Assembly: GCA_021771265.1 (NCBI GenBank)
Contig: JAETPK010000013.1
Location: 1 to 39,658 of the forward strand
Reading direction: 5' to 3'
From: Oscillospiraceae bacterium
GTDB taxonomy: Bacteria > Bacillota > Clostridia > Oscillospirales > Oscillospiraceae
Length of the DNA stretch: 39,658 bases
This document shows, one piece after another, positions 14,718 to 23,219 of this stretch (position 1 is its first letter; every line of letters starts with the position of its first letter). The notes under the pieces are model-generated. The model saw nothing but the letters and a program-made list of their open reading frames with translations, did no database searches and was not told the origin of the DNA. The position numbers and the translations under genes are program-made.

Positions 14718-15716
14718 TCAGCCCTCCAAACCGCTGGCTCCAATGGCCAGGAGATGGGTCAGACTGTCGGCCGCCGCTTCGTAAATGGTGGGATCGCTGT
14801 CCAGACGGATATAGCGGCCGCTGCCGTCCAGAGACTGGGCACCCACGGTCAGGGAAACGGTCTGCTCCGTGCCGCTCTCTGTTTGGTATACCGCCTCCAT
14901 CTGGGCGGCGGGGGCGTCAAAGCCGCACAGGGCCACGGCCTCGTCCGTGGGCTTATAGTCCACGCAGCGGGTGATGGTCAGCATTTCCAGCTCCTCCAAC
15001 AGGCCCTGAACGGCGGGGTCATCGGTGACGTTGGCGCCGCCGGCGCGCCAGGTGGCATCGTCGCCGCCCTCCGCCCGCTGGGCGGTGAGGACCGTAGGCA
15101 CCTCTCCGCTGAAGGTGACGGACACCAGCGTTTTCCCGGTGAGGGCCGGCAGGACCGGCAGCTCCATCATGCTGTAAATGGGGACGGACATTTTTTCCAT
15201 CAGGGCGCCGTCGTAAATGTACACAGTGGATTCGTCGCCGTTTTTCAGGGCGTAGTAACTGGTGCCGTCGGTGGTGGTCTTACCGAAGGTCAGGGTCGTG
15301 GCGGTGCCGGCGACATCCGTGACGGTGAGATAGGCCTGGGGATCATCCAGCTGGTAGGATTCCATAGAGCCCTCCGGCTCCAGGGTCTGCTGGGGCTTCA
15401 GGCCGGCCGCAAGGCCGAAGATCTCCGTGATGGTGCTGTCATCCAGGGGAAAGTCCGGATCGTCCGCCCAGATCCAGCGGTCTGTCTCCGGGTCCACGGT
15501 GAAGGAAAGCAGCGTGCTGCCGTTGCTGTATGTGAGGGCGGTGTAAGCATGCTGGGCGGCGGCACCGGCATTCTGGCCGCTTTCCGCCGTACTGGCCAGA
15601 GTTTGCCGGTACTGGTGATAGCGGAAGCCGGCCGCCAGCAGCACGGCCACCACCAGAATGCCCAGCACCATCGAAAGAAAGGCGATCAGTCGCCTTTGTC
15701 TCCAATCCATATCCAT
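14718..15716 (-). CDS. DUF4340 membrane-anchored extracytoplasmic protein
   Basis: A 332-residue protein with one N-terminal helix (about 11-30) and a large exported region. The central repeat-like beta segments (YQLDDPQAYLTVTDVAGT, LTFGKTTTDGTSYYAL) are typical of DUF4340, a domain often found near gliding-type ABC exporters or as lone lipoproteins. No lipobox is seen, so it is held by an uncleaved anchor. No enzymatic motif is visible. It is first in the operon with the response regulator and kinase and may modulate the sensor; this is inference. AGGAGG lies 10 bp before ATG, and a perfect TATAAT on the minus strand (15751-15756) lies 35 bp upstream with no clear -35. Confidence 0.8.
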   Translation of the reverse strand: MDMDWRQRRLIAFLSMVLGILVVAVLLAAGFRYHQYRQTLASTAESGQNAGAAAQHAYTALTYSNGSTLLSFTVDPETDRWIWADDPDFPLDDSTITEIFGLAAGLKPQQTLEPEGSMESYQLDDPQAYLTVTDVAGTATTLTFGKTTTDGTSYYALKNGDESTVYIYDGALMEKMSVPIYSMMELPVLPALTGKTLVSVTFSGEVPTVLTAQRAEGGDDATWRAGGANVTDDPAVQGLLEELEMLTITRCVDYKPTDEAVALCGFDAPAAQMEAVYQTESGTEQTVSLTVGAQSLDGSGRYIRLDSDPTIYEAAADSLTHLLAIGASGLEG

Positions 15717-15895
15717 AAAGGGGAACTCCTCCTGTCGTGATATATGGAGGATTATACCACAACCCTCCGCCGCAGGATAGCATTTATTATGAACGTTTTA
15801 GCTGAAATCCACCTGAAAGCTTTCTCCGATGGGCAAAGAAGCTGTTCAGAAAGTGAAAAAATCGGGGAATGCAGGGATTTTCCAGCGGCAGGTCC

Positions 15896-15924
15896 TTGCA
15901 AAAGGTCAAGGGCTTTTATATAAT
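15896..15924 (+). promoter_or_regulatory. Promoter of the hydrogenase gene
   Basis: TTGCAA (15896-15901) and TATAAT (15919-15924) with an exact 17-bp spacer, about 50 bp upstream of the start codon. Confidence 0.7.
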
Positions 15925-15982
15925 AGAGCCGCAATACCCGGGACGGTATGCGACCGCCCGGCACATATGGAGGAAAAAGCGT

Positions 15983-17509
15983 ATGAGAGGTGTTCATAGC
16001 GCGGTGGATGACATTCGCCGCAACGTATTCACCGAGGTGGCCCGTTTGGCCTACGAGAGCGGCGATTTGAGCCGCGTGGACGAGATCCCCTATAAGATGA
16101 TCCAGGGCGAGGTGGCCAAGCACCGCCACGACGTGTTTCTGGAGCGGGCTATCGTTCAGGAGCGGGTTCGTCTGGCCCTGGGCATGAATCTGCAGTCCGC
16201 AGAGGAGCAGATGCCCATCTCCGCCAGCATCCAGGAGGCCGCCACCGACCAGAAGTATTTTGAGGAGCCTCTGGTGAACATCATCCCCTTCGCCTGCAAT
16301 GCCTGCCCGCCCAAGCAGGTCCGCATCACCGACAGCTGCCAGGGCTGCATTTCCCACCCATGCATGAATGTCTGTCCCAAGGATGCCATTTACCTGGATA
16401 AGGACAAGCACTGCCACATTGACCAGGACAAGTGCATCAAGTGCGGCAAGTGCTTCAACCAGTGCCCTTACCGGGCCATCAGCAAGATCGAGCGCCCCTG
16501 CGCCGCCGCCTGCGGCATGGACGCCATCGAGTCTGATGATCTGGGCCGGGCCAAGATCAATTACGACAAGTGCGTCTCCTGCGGCATGTGCCTGGTGAAC
16601 TGCCCCTTCGCCGCCATCGCCGACAAGAGCCAGATCTTCCAGATCATCACTGCCATCAAGCGGAGTGAGGAGGTCATCGCCTGCGTGGCGCCCGCCTTCG
16701 TGGGTCAGTTCGGCAAGGACGCCACCCCCGCCAAGATCAAGGCCGCCATGCGTCAGCTGGGCTTTGCCAACGTGGTGGAGGTGGCCATCGGCGCCGACCT
16801 CTGCACTGTGGAGGAGGCAAGGGACTTCCTGGAGGAGGTCCCCGCCAAGCAGCCCTTCATGGGCACCTCCTGCTGCCCCGCCTGGTCCGTCATGGCCAAG
16901 AAGCTGTTCCCCCAGTTCAAGGATTACATCTCCATGGCCCTGACCCCCATGGTCATCACCGCCCGCATGGTGAAAAAGGACCATCCCAACGCCCGCATCT
17001 GCTTCGTGGGTCCCTGCGCCGCCAAGAAGCTGGAGGCCAACCGACGTTCCGTCCGCTCGGATGTGGACTTTGTGCTGACCTTTGAGGAGCTTCAGGGCAT
17101 GTTCGACGCCAAGGACATCGATTTTACCAAGATCGTCCCCGGCCCCGATGACAACATGGATGAAGGCACCGGCATGGGCCGGGGCTTCGCCGTGGGCGGC
17201 GGTGTGGCCGCCGCCGTGGTGGAGGCCATCAAGCACATGGACCCCGACCGGGAGGTCAAGATCGAGTATGGCGATGGCCTGCGGGAATGCCGCAAGATGC
17301 TGGCCATGGCTAAGGCCGGCAAGCGGGACGGTTATCTGCTGGAAGGCATGGCCTGCCCCGGCGGCTGTGTGGCCGGCGCCGGCACCATCCAGCCGGTGAA
17401 GCAGAGCGCCGTCAGTGTGGAAAAATTCAAGAATGACGCCGCTGAGATAAGCTGCACCGTCAGCCCCCACCTCCACCGCCTGGAAGAGGTGGAGGAGCGC
17501 GGAGAATAA
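15983..17509 (+). CDS. Monomeric [FeFe]-hydrogenase, group-B-like
   Basis: A 508-residue cytoplasmic iron-sulfur hydrogenase that couples H2 production or uptake to ferredoxin. H-cluster motifs: L1 TSCCPAW (295-301), L2 GPCAAKK (343-349) and L3 MACPGGC (456-462; Cys458, Cys462). The N-terminal half carries a cysteine-rich block at 105-131 (CNACPP, CQGC, CMNVCP) and two ferredoxin clusters (CIKCGKC at 151, CVSCGMC at 197). TSCCPAW with GPC and the extended N-terminal cysteine block resembles group B (C. pasteurianum HydIII-like) rather than group A, which usually has PCTAKK in L2. ATG at 15983 is used because GGAGG lies 9 bp upstream; longer frames run into the promoter. No maturation genes are in the window. 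Confidence 0.92.
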   Translation: MRGVHSAVDDIRRNVFTEVARLAYESGDLSRVDEIPYKMIQGEVAKHRHDVFLERAIVQERVRLALGMNLQSAEEQMPISASIQEAATDQKYFEEPLVNIIPFACNACPPKQVRITDSCQGCISHPCMNVCPKDAIYLDKDKHCHIDQDKCIKCGKCFNQCPYRAISKIERPCAAACGMDAIESDDLGRAKINYDKCVSCGMCLVNCPFAAIADKSQIFQIITAIKRSEEVIACVAPAFVGQFGKDATPAKIKAAMRQLGFANVVEVAIGADLCTVEEARDFLEEVPAKQPFMGTSCCPAWSVMAKKLFPQFKDYISMALTPMVITARMVKKDHPNARICFVGPCAAKKLEANRRSVRSDVDFVLTFEELQGMFDAKDIDFTKIVPGPDDNMDEGTGMGRGFAVGGGVAAAVVEAIKHMDPDREVKIEYGDGLRECRKMLAMAKAGKRDGYLLEGMACPGGCVAGAGTIQPVKQSAVSVEKFKNDAAEISCTVSPHLHRLEEVEERGE

Positions 17510-17530
17510 GGGAACGCCCCTCCGTGGAAC

Positions 17531-17558
17531 AGCGCCCCCGCCGTCAGGCGGGGGCGCT
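17531..17558 (+). terminator. GC-rich hairpin after the hydrogenase
   Basis: A 12-bp perfect stem (AGCGCCCCCGCC and its complement) with a GTCA loop, 22 bp beyond the stop. It is followed by GCTGCGTTGTTG, a weak U-tract. Confidence 0.6.
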
Positions 17559-17677
17559 GCTGCGTTGTTGACGGGACAGATATTTTGCTGCGTTTTGGTT
17601 GTACTCGGCGGACATTTCCTTTATACGATATGCTATATGTATCGTTTTGGGGAAGAGCGGCGACTTTTGTGGCGGGA

Positions 17678-17939
17678 ACTGTTCTGATCGCGGATGACAA
17701 CGCCGTCAACCGCGCGGTGCCGGACAATATCCTGAAGGGAGAATACGAAACGCTTCAGGCCTCGGTGGGACATGCTGGTCCTGGAGATCACGGAGTCTGC
17801 CTACTGTGATGACCCGGCGCAGCTGAACGACACCATCCGCAGTCTGCGGCAGGCGGGCCGCCATTCCGCCCAGGGTCTGTATGACGCGCCGCACGTGCCC
17901 CGGCAACAGCTCGAGGAATATTTGCGGAAGCGCTTATAA
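17678..17939 (+). pseudogene. Remnant of a receiver-EAL (c-di-GMP phosphodiesterase-type) response regulator
   Basis: Two fragments in different frames. At 17678-17760 the frame reads TVLIADDNAVNRAVPDNILK, the start of a receiver domain with its acidic pair. From 17766 to the TAA at 17937 another frame reads WDMLVLEITESAYCDDPAQL and then, after the EAL-type TIRSLRQAG, the EAL C-terminal-like SAQGLYDAPHVPRQQLEEYL. The phospho-acceptor half of the receiver, any linker, the EAL motif itself and the catalytic core are missing. This looks like a gene collapsed by internal deletions at the junction near 17762 and again near 17858. It is non-functional. No other c-di-GMP gene is in the window. Confidence 0.75.
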
Positions 17940-17940
17940 A

Positions 17941-17974
17941 AATATCCGGATGGAGACCCATCCGGATATTTTTT
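17941..17974. terminator. Bidirectional terminator between the remnant and the kinase-like gene
   Basis: A 13-bp perfect stem (AATATCCGGATGG and its complement) with an AGAC loop, flanked by A- and T-runs on both sides. It lies between converging transcription units. Confidence 0.85.
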
Positions 17975-17982
17975 GTCAATAG

Positions 17983-18547
17983 TCAATACAGCTGGGTGAG
18001 CAGCTCCGCGCAGCGCTCAATGCCCAGTACGCCGCTGTCCAGGGCGGTGTGGTAATTCCGGGCCTGGCCCCACTGGGTATCCGTGTAGAACTGGTAATAG
18101 GCTGCCCAGCGGCGGTCCTTGTCCTGCAGGCGCTTTTCCGGAGAGTCCTGGCGCTGGCCGTAGACCTCCACAATGCGCCTTGCCCGGAAGGACATATCCG
18201 CGTGGATAAAGGCGGTGAGGAGCCGCGCCTTCTCCCGGAGGATGAAATCCGCGCAGCGGCCCACGATGACGCAGGGGCCCTTTTCCGCCAGCTCCAGGAT
18301 CAGCTCCCGCTGAAGGACCCACAGCCGGTCCTGGGAGGTGAGACCGTCGGAGAAGCGGGAGGCCAGGGCGTTGGACAGCCAGCCGGCATGGGCGGCGTAT
18401 TCTCCCTGTTCCCGGATATAGCCTTGGGTAAAGCCGCTCTTCCGGGCCAGCTCCTCCAGGATCTCCTGGTCATAGCAGGGAATGTTCAGGGCCTTTGCGG
18501 CCGCCGCTGCCGAATTCCCGGCTGATGGTGATGATGCGTTCAGACAT
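17983..18547 (-). pseudogene. Cytidylate-kinase-like P-loop protein, frameshifted in the P-loop region
   Basis: The gene starts at ATG 18547 (AGGAGG 5 bp upstream) and reads MSERIITISREFGSGGR, the canonical start of the Cytidylate_kin2 family, but this frame stops after eight more codons. The rest of the protein lies in another frame from about 18500 to 17983: AKALNIPCYDQEILEELA, then VGRCADFILR (nucleotide-binding Arg region) and the C-terminal helices. About five or six residues between GSGGR and AKAL that the family normally has are missing, so a deletion of a non-multiple of three removed part of the P-loop helix. The start overlaps the MATE gene stop by 8 bp. Broken gene, or an assembly/sequencing error. 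Confidence 0.75.
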
Positions 18548-19955
18548 GAGATCCTCCTTCCTGGGCGGTGAGGGCGCGATAGGTGGATACGATGGCGATC
18601 ACGGAGATGACAAAAGTCAAAACATCGGAGACGGGCATGGAGTACAGCACGCCGTCCAGTCCGAACAGCAGCGGCAGCAGCAGGGCGAAGCCCACGCCGA
18701 ACACCACCTCGCGGACCATGGACAAGGCCGTGGACAGCAGGGCCTTGCCCAGGGACTGCAGATAGATAAAGGCCGCCTTGTTCACACAGGCCAGGGGCAG
18801 CATGCACAGGTAGACCCGGAAGGCCTTTTTGGCGAACTGGGTGTAATACACGCTTTCGTTGCTGGCGCCGAACAGCTGGATGAGCTGACTCGGCAGCAGC
18901 TCCGCCACCAGCAGGGCGAGAATGCCCACGCTGGCCTCCGCCGTCAGCAGATAGGTGAACAGCTGCTTGGCCCGGTCGGCCCGGCCGGCGCCGATGTTAT
19001 AGCCCACGATGGGGATGCAGCCGGCGGCCATGCCCACCACGATGGAGATGACAATCTGGAAGAACTTCATGACGATGCCCACCACGGCCATGGGGATCTG
19101 GGCGTACTGCTCCTGGCTGAAGACCTCGTCCAGGGCGCCGTATTTGCGGATCATGTTGTTGATGGCCGCCATGGCCGCCACCAGGGAGATCTGGGAGAGA
19201 AAGCTGCAAATGCCCAGGGGGATGAATTTGCGGATGACCTTCCAGCTGGGGAAGAAGCTCCGCTTTTCCAGCCGCACGGCCTTCAGGTGGCAAAGGTACC
19301 AGACCGACAGCACGGCGGTGAGGACCTGGCCCAGCACCGTGGCCACGGCGGCGCCCATCATGCCCCACCGGAGGCCGAAAATGAACACCGGGTCTAGCAC
19401 GATGTTCACGGCGGCGCCGGCCAGCGTGCTGGCCATGGCAAAGGCGGGGCTGCCGTCGGAGCGGATGATGGGGTTCATGGCCTGACCGAACATATAAAAG
19501 GGAATGCCCAGTGTGATATAGAAAAAGTACTCCCGGGAGAGGTCAAAGGTCTCCTGGTTCACCCGGCCGCCGAAGGCCGTCAGAATAGGGTTCATCAGCA
19601 GCAGGTACAGCAGCGTTACCACCAGGCTGATGACGACACACAGCGTCACAGCGCTGCCGATGCTGCGGTGGGCGTTCTCCTTGTTCCGGGAGCCCAGGCA
19701 GATGCTGACGTAGGCGCAGCAGCCGTCACCGATCATGACTGCCAGGGCCAGGGCCACCACCGTCAGCGGGAACACCACCGTGTTGGCGGCGTTGCCGTAG
19801 GAACCGAGATAGGACGCGTTGGCAATGAAGATCTGGTCCACGATGTTGTAAAGGGCCGCCACCAGCAGGGAGATAACGCAAGGAACGGAGTATTTCCGCA
19901 TCAGGGTGCCAAGCTTTTCTGTTTCCAAAAATGCGTTGACGTTTGCTTCACTCAT
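18540..19955 (-). CDS. MATE-family multidrug/cation exporter (MepA-like)
   Basis: A 471-residue membrane protein with about twelve helices in two homologous halves, the MATE (MepA-type, DinF/NorM superfamily) layout. Typical stretches are SLLVAALYNIVDQIFIA near the start, PLTVVALALAVMIGDG, AMNPIIRSDGSPAFAM, and GYNIGAGRADRAKQL at the start of the second half. MATE proteins export cationic drugs, dyes or metabolites using Na+ or H+. A structured leader with a terminator lies directly upstream, so transcription is probably attenuated in response to a ligand. The gene overlaps the broken kinase-like gene by 8 bp. GGAGG lies 10 bp before ATG. Confidence 0.94.
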   Translation of the reverse strand: MSEANVNAFLETEKLGTLMRKYSVPCVISLLVAALYNIVDQIFIANASYLGSYGNAANTVVFPLTVVALALAVMIGDGCCAYVSICLGSRNKENAHRSIGSAVTLCVVISLVVTLLYLLLMNPILTAFGGRVNQETFDLSREYFFYITLGIPFYMFGQAMNPIIRSDGSPAFAMASTLAGAAVNIVLDPVFIFGLRWGMMGAAVATVLGQVLTAVLSVWYLCHLKAVRLEKRSFFPSWKVIRKFIPLGICSFLSQISLVAAMAAINNMIRKYGALDEVFSQEQYAQIPMAVVGIVMKFFQIVISIVVGMAAGCIPIVGYNIGAGRADRAKQLFTYLLTAEASVGILALLVAELLPSQLIQLFGASNESVYYTQFAKKAFRVYLCMLPLACVNKAAFIYLQSLGKALLSTALSMVREVVFGVGFALLLPLLFGLDGVLYSMPVSDVLTFVISVIAIVSTYRALTAQEGGSHV

Positions 19956-19976
19956 GGTTCAAAAACCTCCTTGTAT

Positions 19977-20080
19977 AAAAAAGACAGGACCCCGCCGGAA
20001 ACGACCGCTTCCGGACACACGTCCTGTCATCAAACAAAAAACGTGGGGCAAGCAACTGGATTTACGCAGTTACGCCACAC
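19977..20080 (-). promoter_or_regulatory. Structured leader with terminator before the MATE gene; possible guanidine-IV (mepA) riboswitch
   Basis: On the minus strand, a first hairpin (20080-20043: GTGTGGCGTAACTG pairing with CAGTTGCTTGCCCCAC around CGTAAATC) is followed by a second one (20028-19983). There GACAGGAC pairs with GTCCTGTC, encloses an inner CCGGAA/TTTCCGG hairpin with loop GCGGTCG, and ends in T6. This is an intrinsic terminator 20-30 nt upstream of the MATE ribosome binding site. Two hairpins plus terminator before a MATE exporter is the arrangement of the guanidine-IV (mepA) class. I could not align it to the consensus, so class identity is a hypothesis; the attenuator itself is clear. 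Confidence 0.5.
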
Positions 20081-20091
20081 GCTGTATCAAA

Positions 20092-20120
20092 ACCATAGCA
20101 AAATTCTGAAAAAGATGCAA
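20092..20120 (-). promoter_or_regulatory. Promoter of the MATE leader transcript
   Basis: TTGCAT (20115-20120) and TATGGT (20092-20097) on the minus strand with a 17-bp spacer. The predicted start near 20085 falls just before the first hairpin of the leader, which supports both calls. Confidence 0.5.
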
Positions 20121-20295
20121 AGGCAGTTTTGCACAAATCCGCGGGGCGGAAGGCCCTCCCCTTTCTGCGCGGGGAACAGAAACATGAGAAATTGGAAAAA
20201 ACATAAAATTATTTTCAATATTTTGGCATTTTTCACAAAAATTTGCGAAAAATTTACGTCATGAAAAAGTAAACAACGAATTTTTTTCCTAGAAC

Positions 20296-20340
20296 TGCGA
20301 AGATTTTTCTATCGTTTTTTCGCAGAGACGCCGCTATAAT
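20296..20340 (+). promoter_or_regulatory. mgl promoter with an inverted repeat over the -35 region
   Basis: A perfect TATAAT (20335-20340) has no good -35 box (TCGTTT at the right distance), which suggests activator dependence. An inverted repeat TGCGAA-N17-TTCGCA (20296-20301, 20319-20324) covers the -35 position and is a candidate site for the YesN-type regulator encoded downstream or for a LacI-type repressor. The bases from about 20185 to 20330 are markedly A/T-rich compared with the rest of the window; nothing else is seen between the MATE promoter and here. Confidence 0.5.
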
Positions 20341-20404
20341 ACAAGTATCTTCGGAAGTCCGCCCCAGGCGGACCAACAGGAATTGAAAATTTATAGGAGG
20401 AACA

Positions 20405-21517
20405 ATGATGAAAAAGACTTTTGCACTGATTCTTTCTGCTGTTCTGATGCTGTCCGTTCTGGCCGGCTGCGGCAGCAAGAAGGAGGAGGCTCCCGCGGAA
20501 TCCGGCACTGAGACTCCCGCCGCCAGCGAGCTGAACGTGGGCGTGTTCTATTACAACTTCTCTGACGCGTACATCACCACCGTCCGCAACGCCATGGACG
20601 GCCTGCTCAACAACGCCGGCATCACTTACAACAACTATGACGGCGCCGGCAACCAGGCCACCCAGCTGGACCAGATCAACACCGCCATCACCAACGGCGC
20701 CAACCTGCTGATCGTCAACATCGTGGAGACGTCCTCTCCCGACTCCGCCCAGCAGGCCTGCGATGCCGCCAAGAACGCCGGCATCCCCATCATCTTCTTC
20801 AACCGCGAGGTTTCCAACGATGTGGTGAACAGCTATGAAAAGTGCGCCTTCGTGGGCACCGATGCCCCCGAGGCCGGCCACATGCAGGGCGAGATGATCG
20901 GCGACTTCCTGCTGGAGAACTATGACGCTGTGGACCTCAACGGCGATGGTGTCATCACCTATGTGATGTTCAAGGGCCAGGAGGGCAACGCCGAGGCCGA
21001 GTTCCGCACCCAGTATGCCGTGGAGGACGCCGACGCCAAGCTGACCGCCGCCGGCAAGCCCGCTCTGGAGTTCTATGACGCCAACAACTCCTCCAAGTAT
21101 CTGGTGGATACCACCGGCAACTGGTCTTCCCAGGCTGCCACCGACTACATGACCACCATCCTGGCCTCCTGCTCTGAGGCCAACGGCAACATGATCGAGC
21201 TGGTCATCGCCAACAACGACGGCATGGCCGAGGGCGCCGTGGCCGCTCTGCAGGCCGCTGGCTACAACACCGGCGACGAAGGCTCCACCACCATCCCCGT
21301 CTACGGCGTGGACGCCATGGACTCCGCTGTGCAGAAGATCCAGGAAGGCCAGATGACCGGCACCGTCAAGCAGGACGGTGACGGCATGGCCAGCACCATC
21401 ATGACCCTGGTGGGCAACGTGAAGGACGGCGCCGAGCTGATGGACAACACCTCCGATCTGAATGTGGATGACGGTGTTGCCAAGATCCGCGTTCCTTACG
21501 CCAAGATCACCGGCTAA
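20405..21517 (+). CDS. mglB: Galactose/methyl-galactoside ABC substrate-binding lipoprotein
   Basis: A 370-residue lipoprotein that binds galactose/glucose-type sugars outside the membrane and delivers them to MglAC. The signal peptide ends in the lipobox LAGC (Cys22). The mature part is a type 1 periplasmic-binding fold; the EF-hand-like calcium loop DLNGDGVITYV and the following KGQEGNAEAEFRTQY are hallmarks of MglB, as is IPIIFFNREV in the hinge-proximal sugar-binding region. AGGAGG precedes tandem ATGs at 20405 and 20408; the second has the better 7-bp spacing. It is first in mglBAC. A GC-rich hairpin after it probably keeps its mRNA level above that of mglA and mglC. Confidence 0.92.
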   Translation: MMKKTFALILSAVLMLSVLAGCGSKKEEAPAESGTETPAASELNVGVFYYNFSDAYITTVRNAMDGLLNNAGITYNNYDGAGNQATQLDQINTAITNGANLLIVNIVETSSPDSAQQACDAAKNAGIPIIFFNREVSNDVVNSYEKCAFVGTDAPEAGHMQGEMIGDFLLENYDAVDLNGDGVITYVMFKGQEGNAEAEFRTQYAVEDADAKLTAAGKPALEFYDANNSSKYLVDTTGNWSSQAATDYMTTILASCSEANGNMIELVIANNDGMAEGAVAALQAAGYNTGDEGSTTIPVYGVDAMDSAVQKIQEGQMTGTVKQDGDGMASTIMTLVGNVKDGAELMDNTSDLNVDDGVAKIRVPYAKITG

Positions 21518-21558
21518 GCGGCGGGACCTCGCTCGCCCCTAAGATGACACGCAAGATG

Positions 21559-21588
21559 AGCGGGGCTGTCGATTTCGGCAGCCCCGCT
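21559..21588 (+). terminator. Intercistronic hairpin between mglB and mglA
   Basis: AGCGGGGCTG pairs with CAGCCCCGCT around a 10-nt loop. It lacks a U-run, so it is more likely an mRNA-stabilising or partial terminator element that raises the binding protein over the transporter, as is common in sugar ABC operons. Confidence 0.6.
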
Positions 21589-21622
21589 TGCCTGATATCC
21601 CACGTTTCCCGTTATGGAGCCG

Positions 21623-21658
21623 CTGCCTGAGCCGCGCCCGCGGACGCGGCCGAGGCAG
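21623..21658 (+). other. Second intercistronic hairpin before mglA
   Basis: CTGCCT (21623-21628) and GCCGCG (21631-21636) pair with CGCGGC (21645-21650) and AGGCAG (21653-21658). It precedes the mglA ribosome binding site by about 30 bp and may reinforce the upstream hairpin. Confidence 0.4.
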
Positions 21659-21702
21659 AAGCTTCAGCAGCACTGTGAAAAACCGCAAAGGAGGAGAAAA
21701 CT

Positions 21703-23202
21703 ATGGATCAGCCGGCTCTGCTGGAAATGAAAAATATCAGCAAAGAATTCCCCGGCGTCAAGGCACTGGACAACGTGTCATTGACAGTCCGCCCCGGCAC
21801 TGTCCACGCTCTCATGGGGGAGAACGGCGCGGGTAAATCCACCCTCATGAAATGCCTGTTCGGCATTTACGCCAAGGACAGCGGCACCATTACCCTGGAC
21901 GGCAGGGAGGTCAACTTCAAAAGCTCCAAGGAGGCTCTGGAAAACGGTGTGGCCATGGTGCACCAGGAGCTGAACCAGGCCCTGACCCGCACCGTCACCG
22001 ACAACCTGTGGCTGGGCCGCTACCCCAAGGTGGGCGGCATCATGGTCAGCGAGGCCATTATGCGCAAGCGCACCAAGGAGATCTTCGAGCAGCTGGAGGT
22101 CCACGTGGACCCCAGGGCCGTCATGTCCACCCTGCCCGTTTCCCAACGGCAGATGGTGGAGATCGCCAAGGCCGTCAGCTATGATGCCAAGGTCATCGTG
22201 TTCGACGAGCCCACCTCGTCATTGACCGAGGTGGAGGTGGAGCACCTGTTCCGCATCATCAACATGCTGCGCAGCAAGGGCTGCGGCATCATTTACATCA
22301 GTCACAAGATGGAGGAGATCCTCCGCATCAGCGACGACGTTACCATCATGCGGGACGGCACCTGGGTGGCCACCCGGCCTGCCAAGGAGCTGACCATGGA
22401 TGAGATCATCCGCCTGATGGTGGGCCGTGAGCTCACCAACCGCTTCCCCCCCAAGGAAAACGTCCCCGGCGAGACCGTTTTGGAGGTGGAGCACCTGTCC
22501 GGCAAGTACACCCGGCTGAAGGATGCCTCCTTCCAGCTGCGCCAGGGCGAGATCCTGGGCATCGCCGGTCTGGACGGCTCCGGCCGCACGGAAGTGCTGG
22601 AGAACCTGTTCGGCGCCATGACCAAGGGCAGCGGCACTATCCGCCTCCACGGCAAGGAGATCAAGAACCGCAATCCCCGGGAGTCTATCAAAAACGGCTT
22701 CGCCCTGCTGACGGAGGAACGCCGGGCTACCGGCATCTTCGGTATCCGGGACATTCTGGACAACACCGTCATCTCCAACCTGAAGTCCTACCTCATGGGC
22801 GGCATCTGCCTCAACGACAAGAAAATGCGGGAGGACACGGATTGGGCCATCAAGGCCATGCGCATCAAGACGCCCAGCCAGAAAACGCAGATCCGCTCCC
22901 TGTCCGGCGGCAACCAGCAAAAGGTCATCATCGGCCGCTGGCTGCTGACGAAGCCGGAGGTCCTGCTGCTGGACGAGCCCACCCGTGGCATTGACGTGGG
23001 CGCCAAATACGAGATCTATCAGCTCATCATCGACCTTGCGAAAGAGGGCAAGGGCGTCATCATGGTCTCCTCCGAAATGCCGGAGCTGCTGGGCGTTTGT
23101 GACCGCATCCTGGTCATGTCCGGCGGACAGCTGGCCGGCGAGGTGGATGCCAGAACGACCAGCCAGGAGGAGATCTTGACCCTGGCCGCCAAATATGTGT
23201 AA
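21703..23202 (+). CDS. mglA: Galactose/methyl-galactoside ABC importer, ATP-binding protein
   Basis: A 499-residue tandem ATPase that powers the sugar importer from the cytoplasmic side. The first nucleotide-binding domain has Walker [10 protein letters not shown] (39-47) and Walker [12 protein letters not shown]. The second has a degenerate Walker A (GLDGSGRTE, no Lys), the signature LSGGNQQK and [11 protein letters not shown], the usual asymmetry of monosaccharide (CUT2) ATPases such as MglA/RbsA. GGAGG lies 8 bp before the start. It follows mglB after two hairpins and precedes mglC by 17 bp. Confidence 0.95.
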   Translation: MDQPALLEMKNISKEFPGVKALDNVSLTVRPGTVHALMGENGAGKSTLMKCLFGIYAKDSGTITLDGREVNFKSSKEALENGVAMVHQELNQALTRTVTDNLWLGRYPKVGGIMVSEAIMRKRTKEIFEQLEVHVDPRAVMSTLPVSQRQMVEIAKAVSYDAKVIVFDEPTSSLTEVEVEHLFRIINMLRSKGCGIIYISHKMEEILRISDDVTIMRDGTWVATRPAKELTMDEIIRLMVGRELTNRFPPKENVPGETVLEVEHLSGKYTRLKDASFQLRQGEILGIAGLDGSGRTEVLENLFGAMTKGSGTIRLHGKEIKNRNPRESIKNGFALLTEERRATGIFGIRDILDNTVISNLKSYLMGGICLNDKKMREDTDWAIKAMRIKTPSQKTQIRSLSGGNQQKVIIGRWLLTKPEVLLLDEPTRGIDVGAKYEIYQLIIDLAKEGKGVIMVSSEMPELLGVCDRILVMSGGQLAGEVDARTTSQEEILTLAAKYV

Positions 23203-23219
23203 AGAGGGGGAAACCATCC

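Noticed and set aside
15752-17476. 574-codon open frame antisense to the hydrogenase
   Set aside because: Results from strong G/C third-position bias on the opposite strand; Gly/His/Ala-rich with no domain, while the hydrogenase has every expected motif.
21559-21658. Possible small RNA or riboswitch between mglB and mglA
   Set aside because: Two simple GC hairpins in the middle of an operon, no promoter and no recognisable aptamer; stabiliser or partial terminator is the simpler reading.
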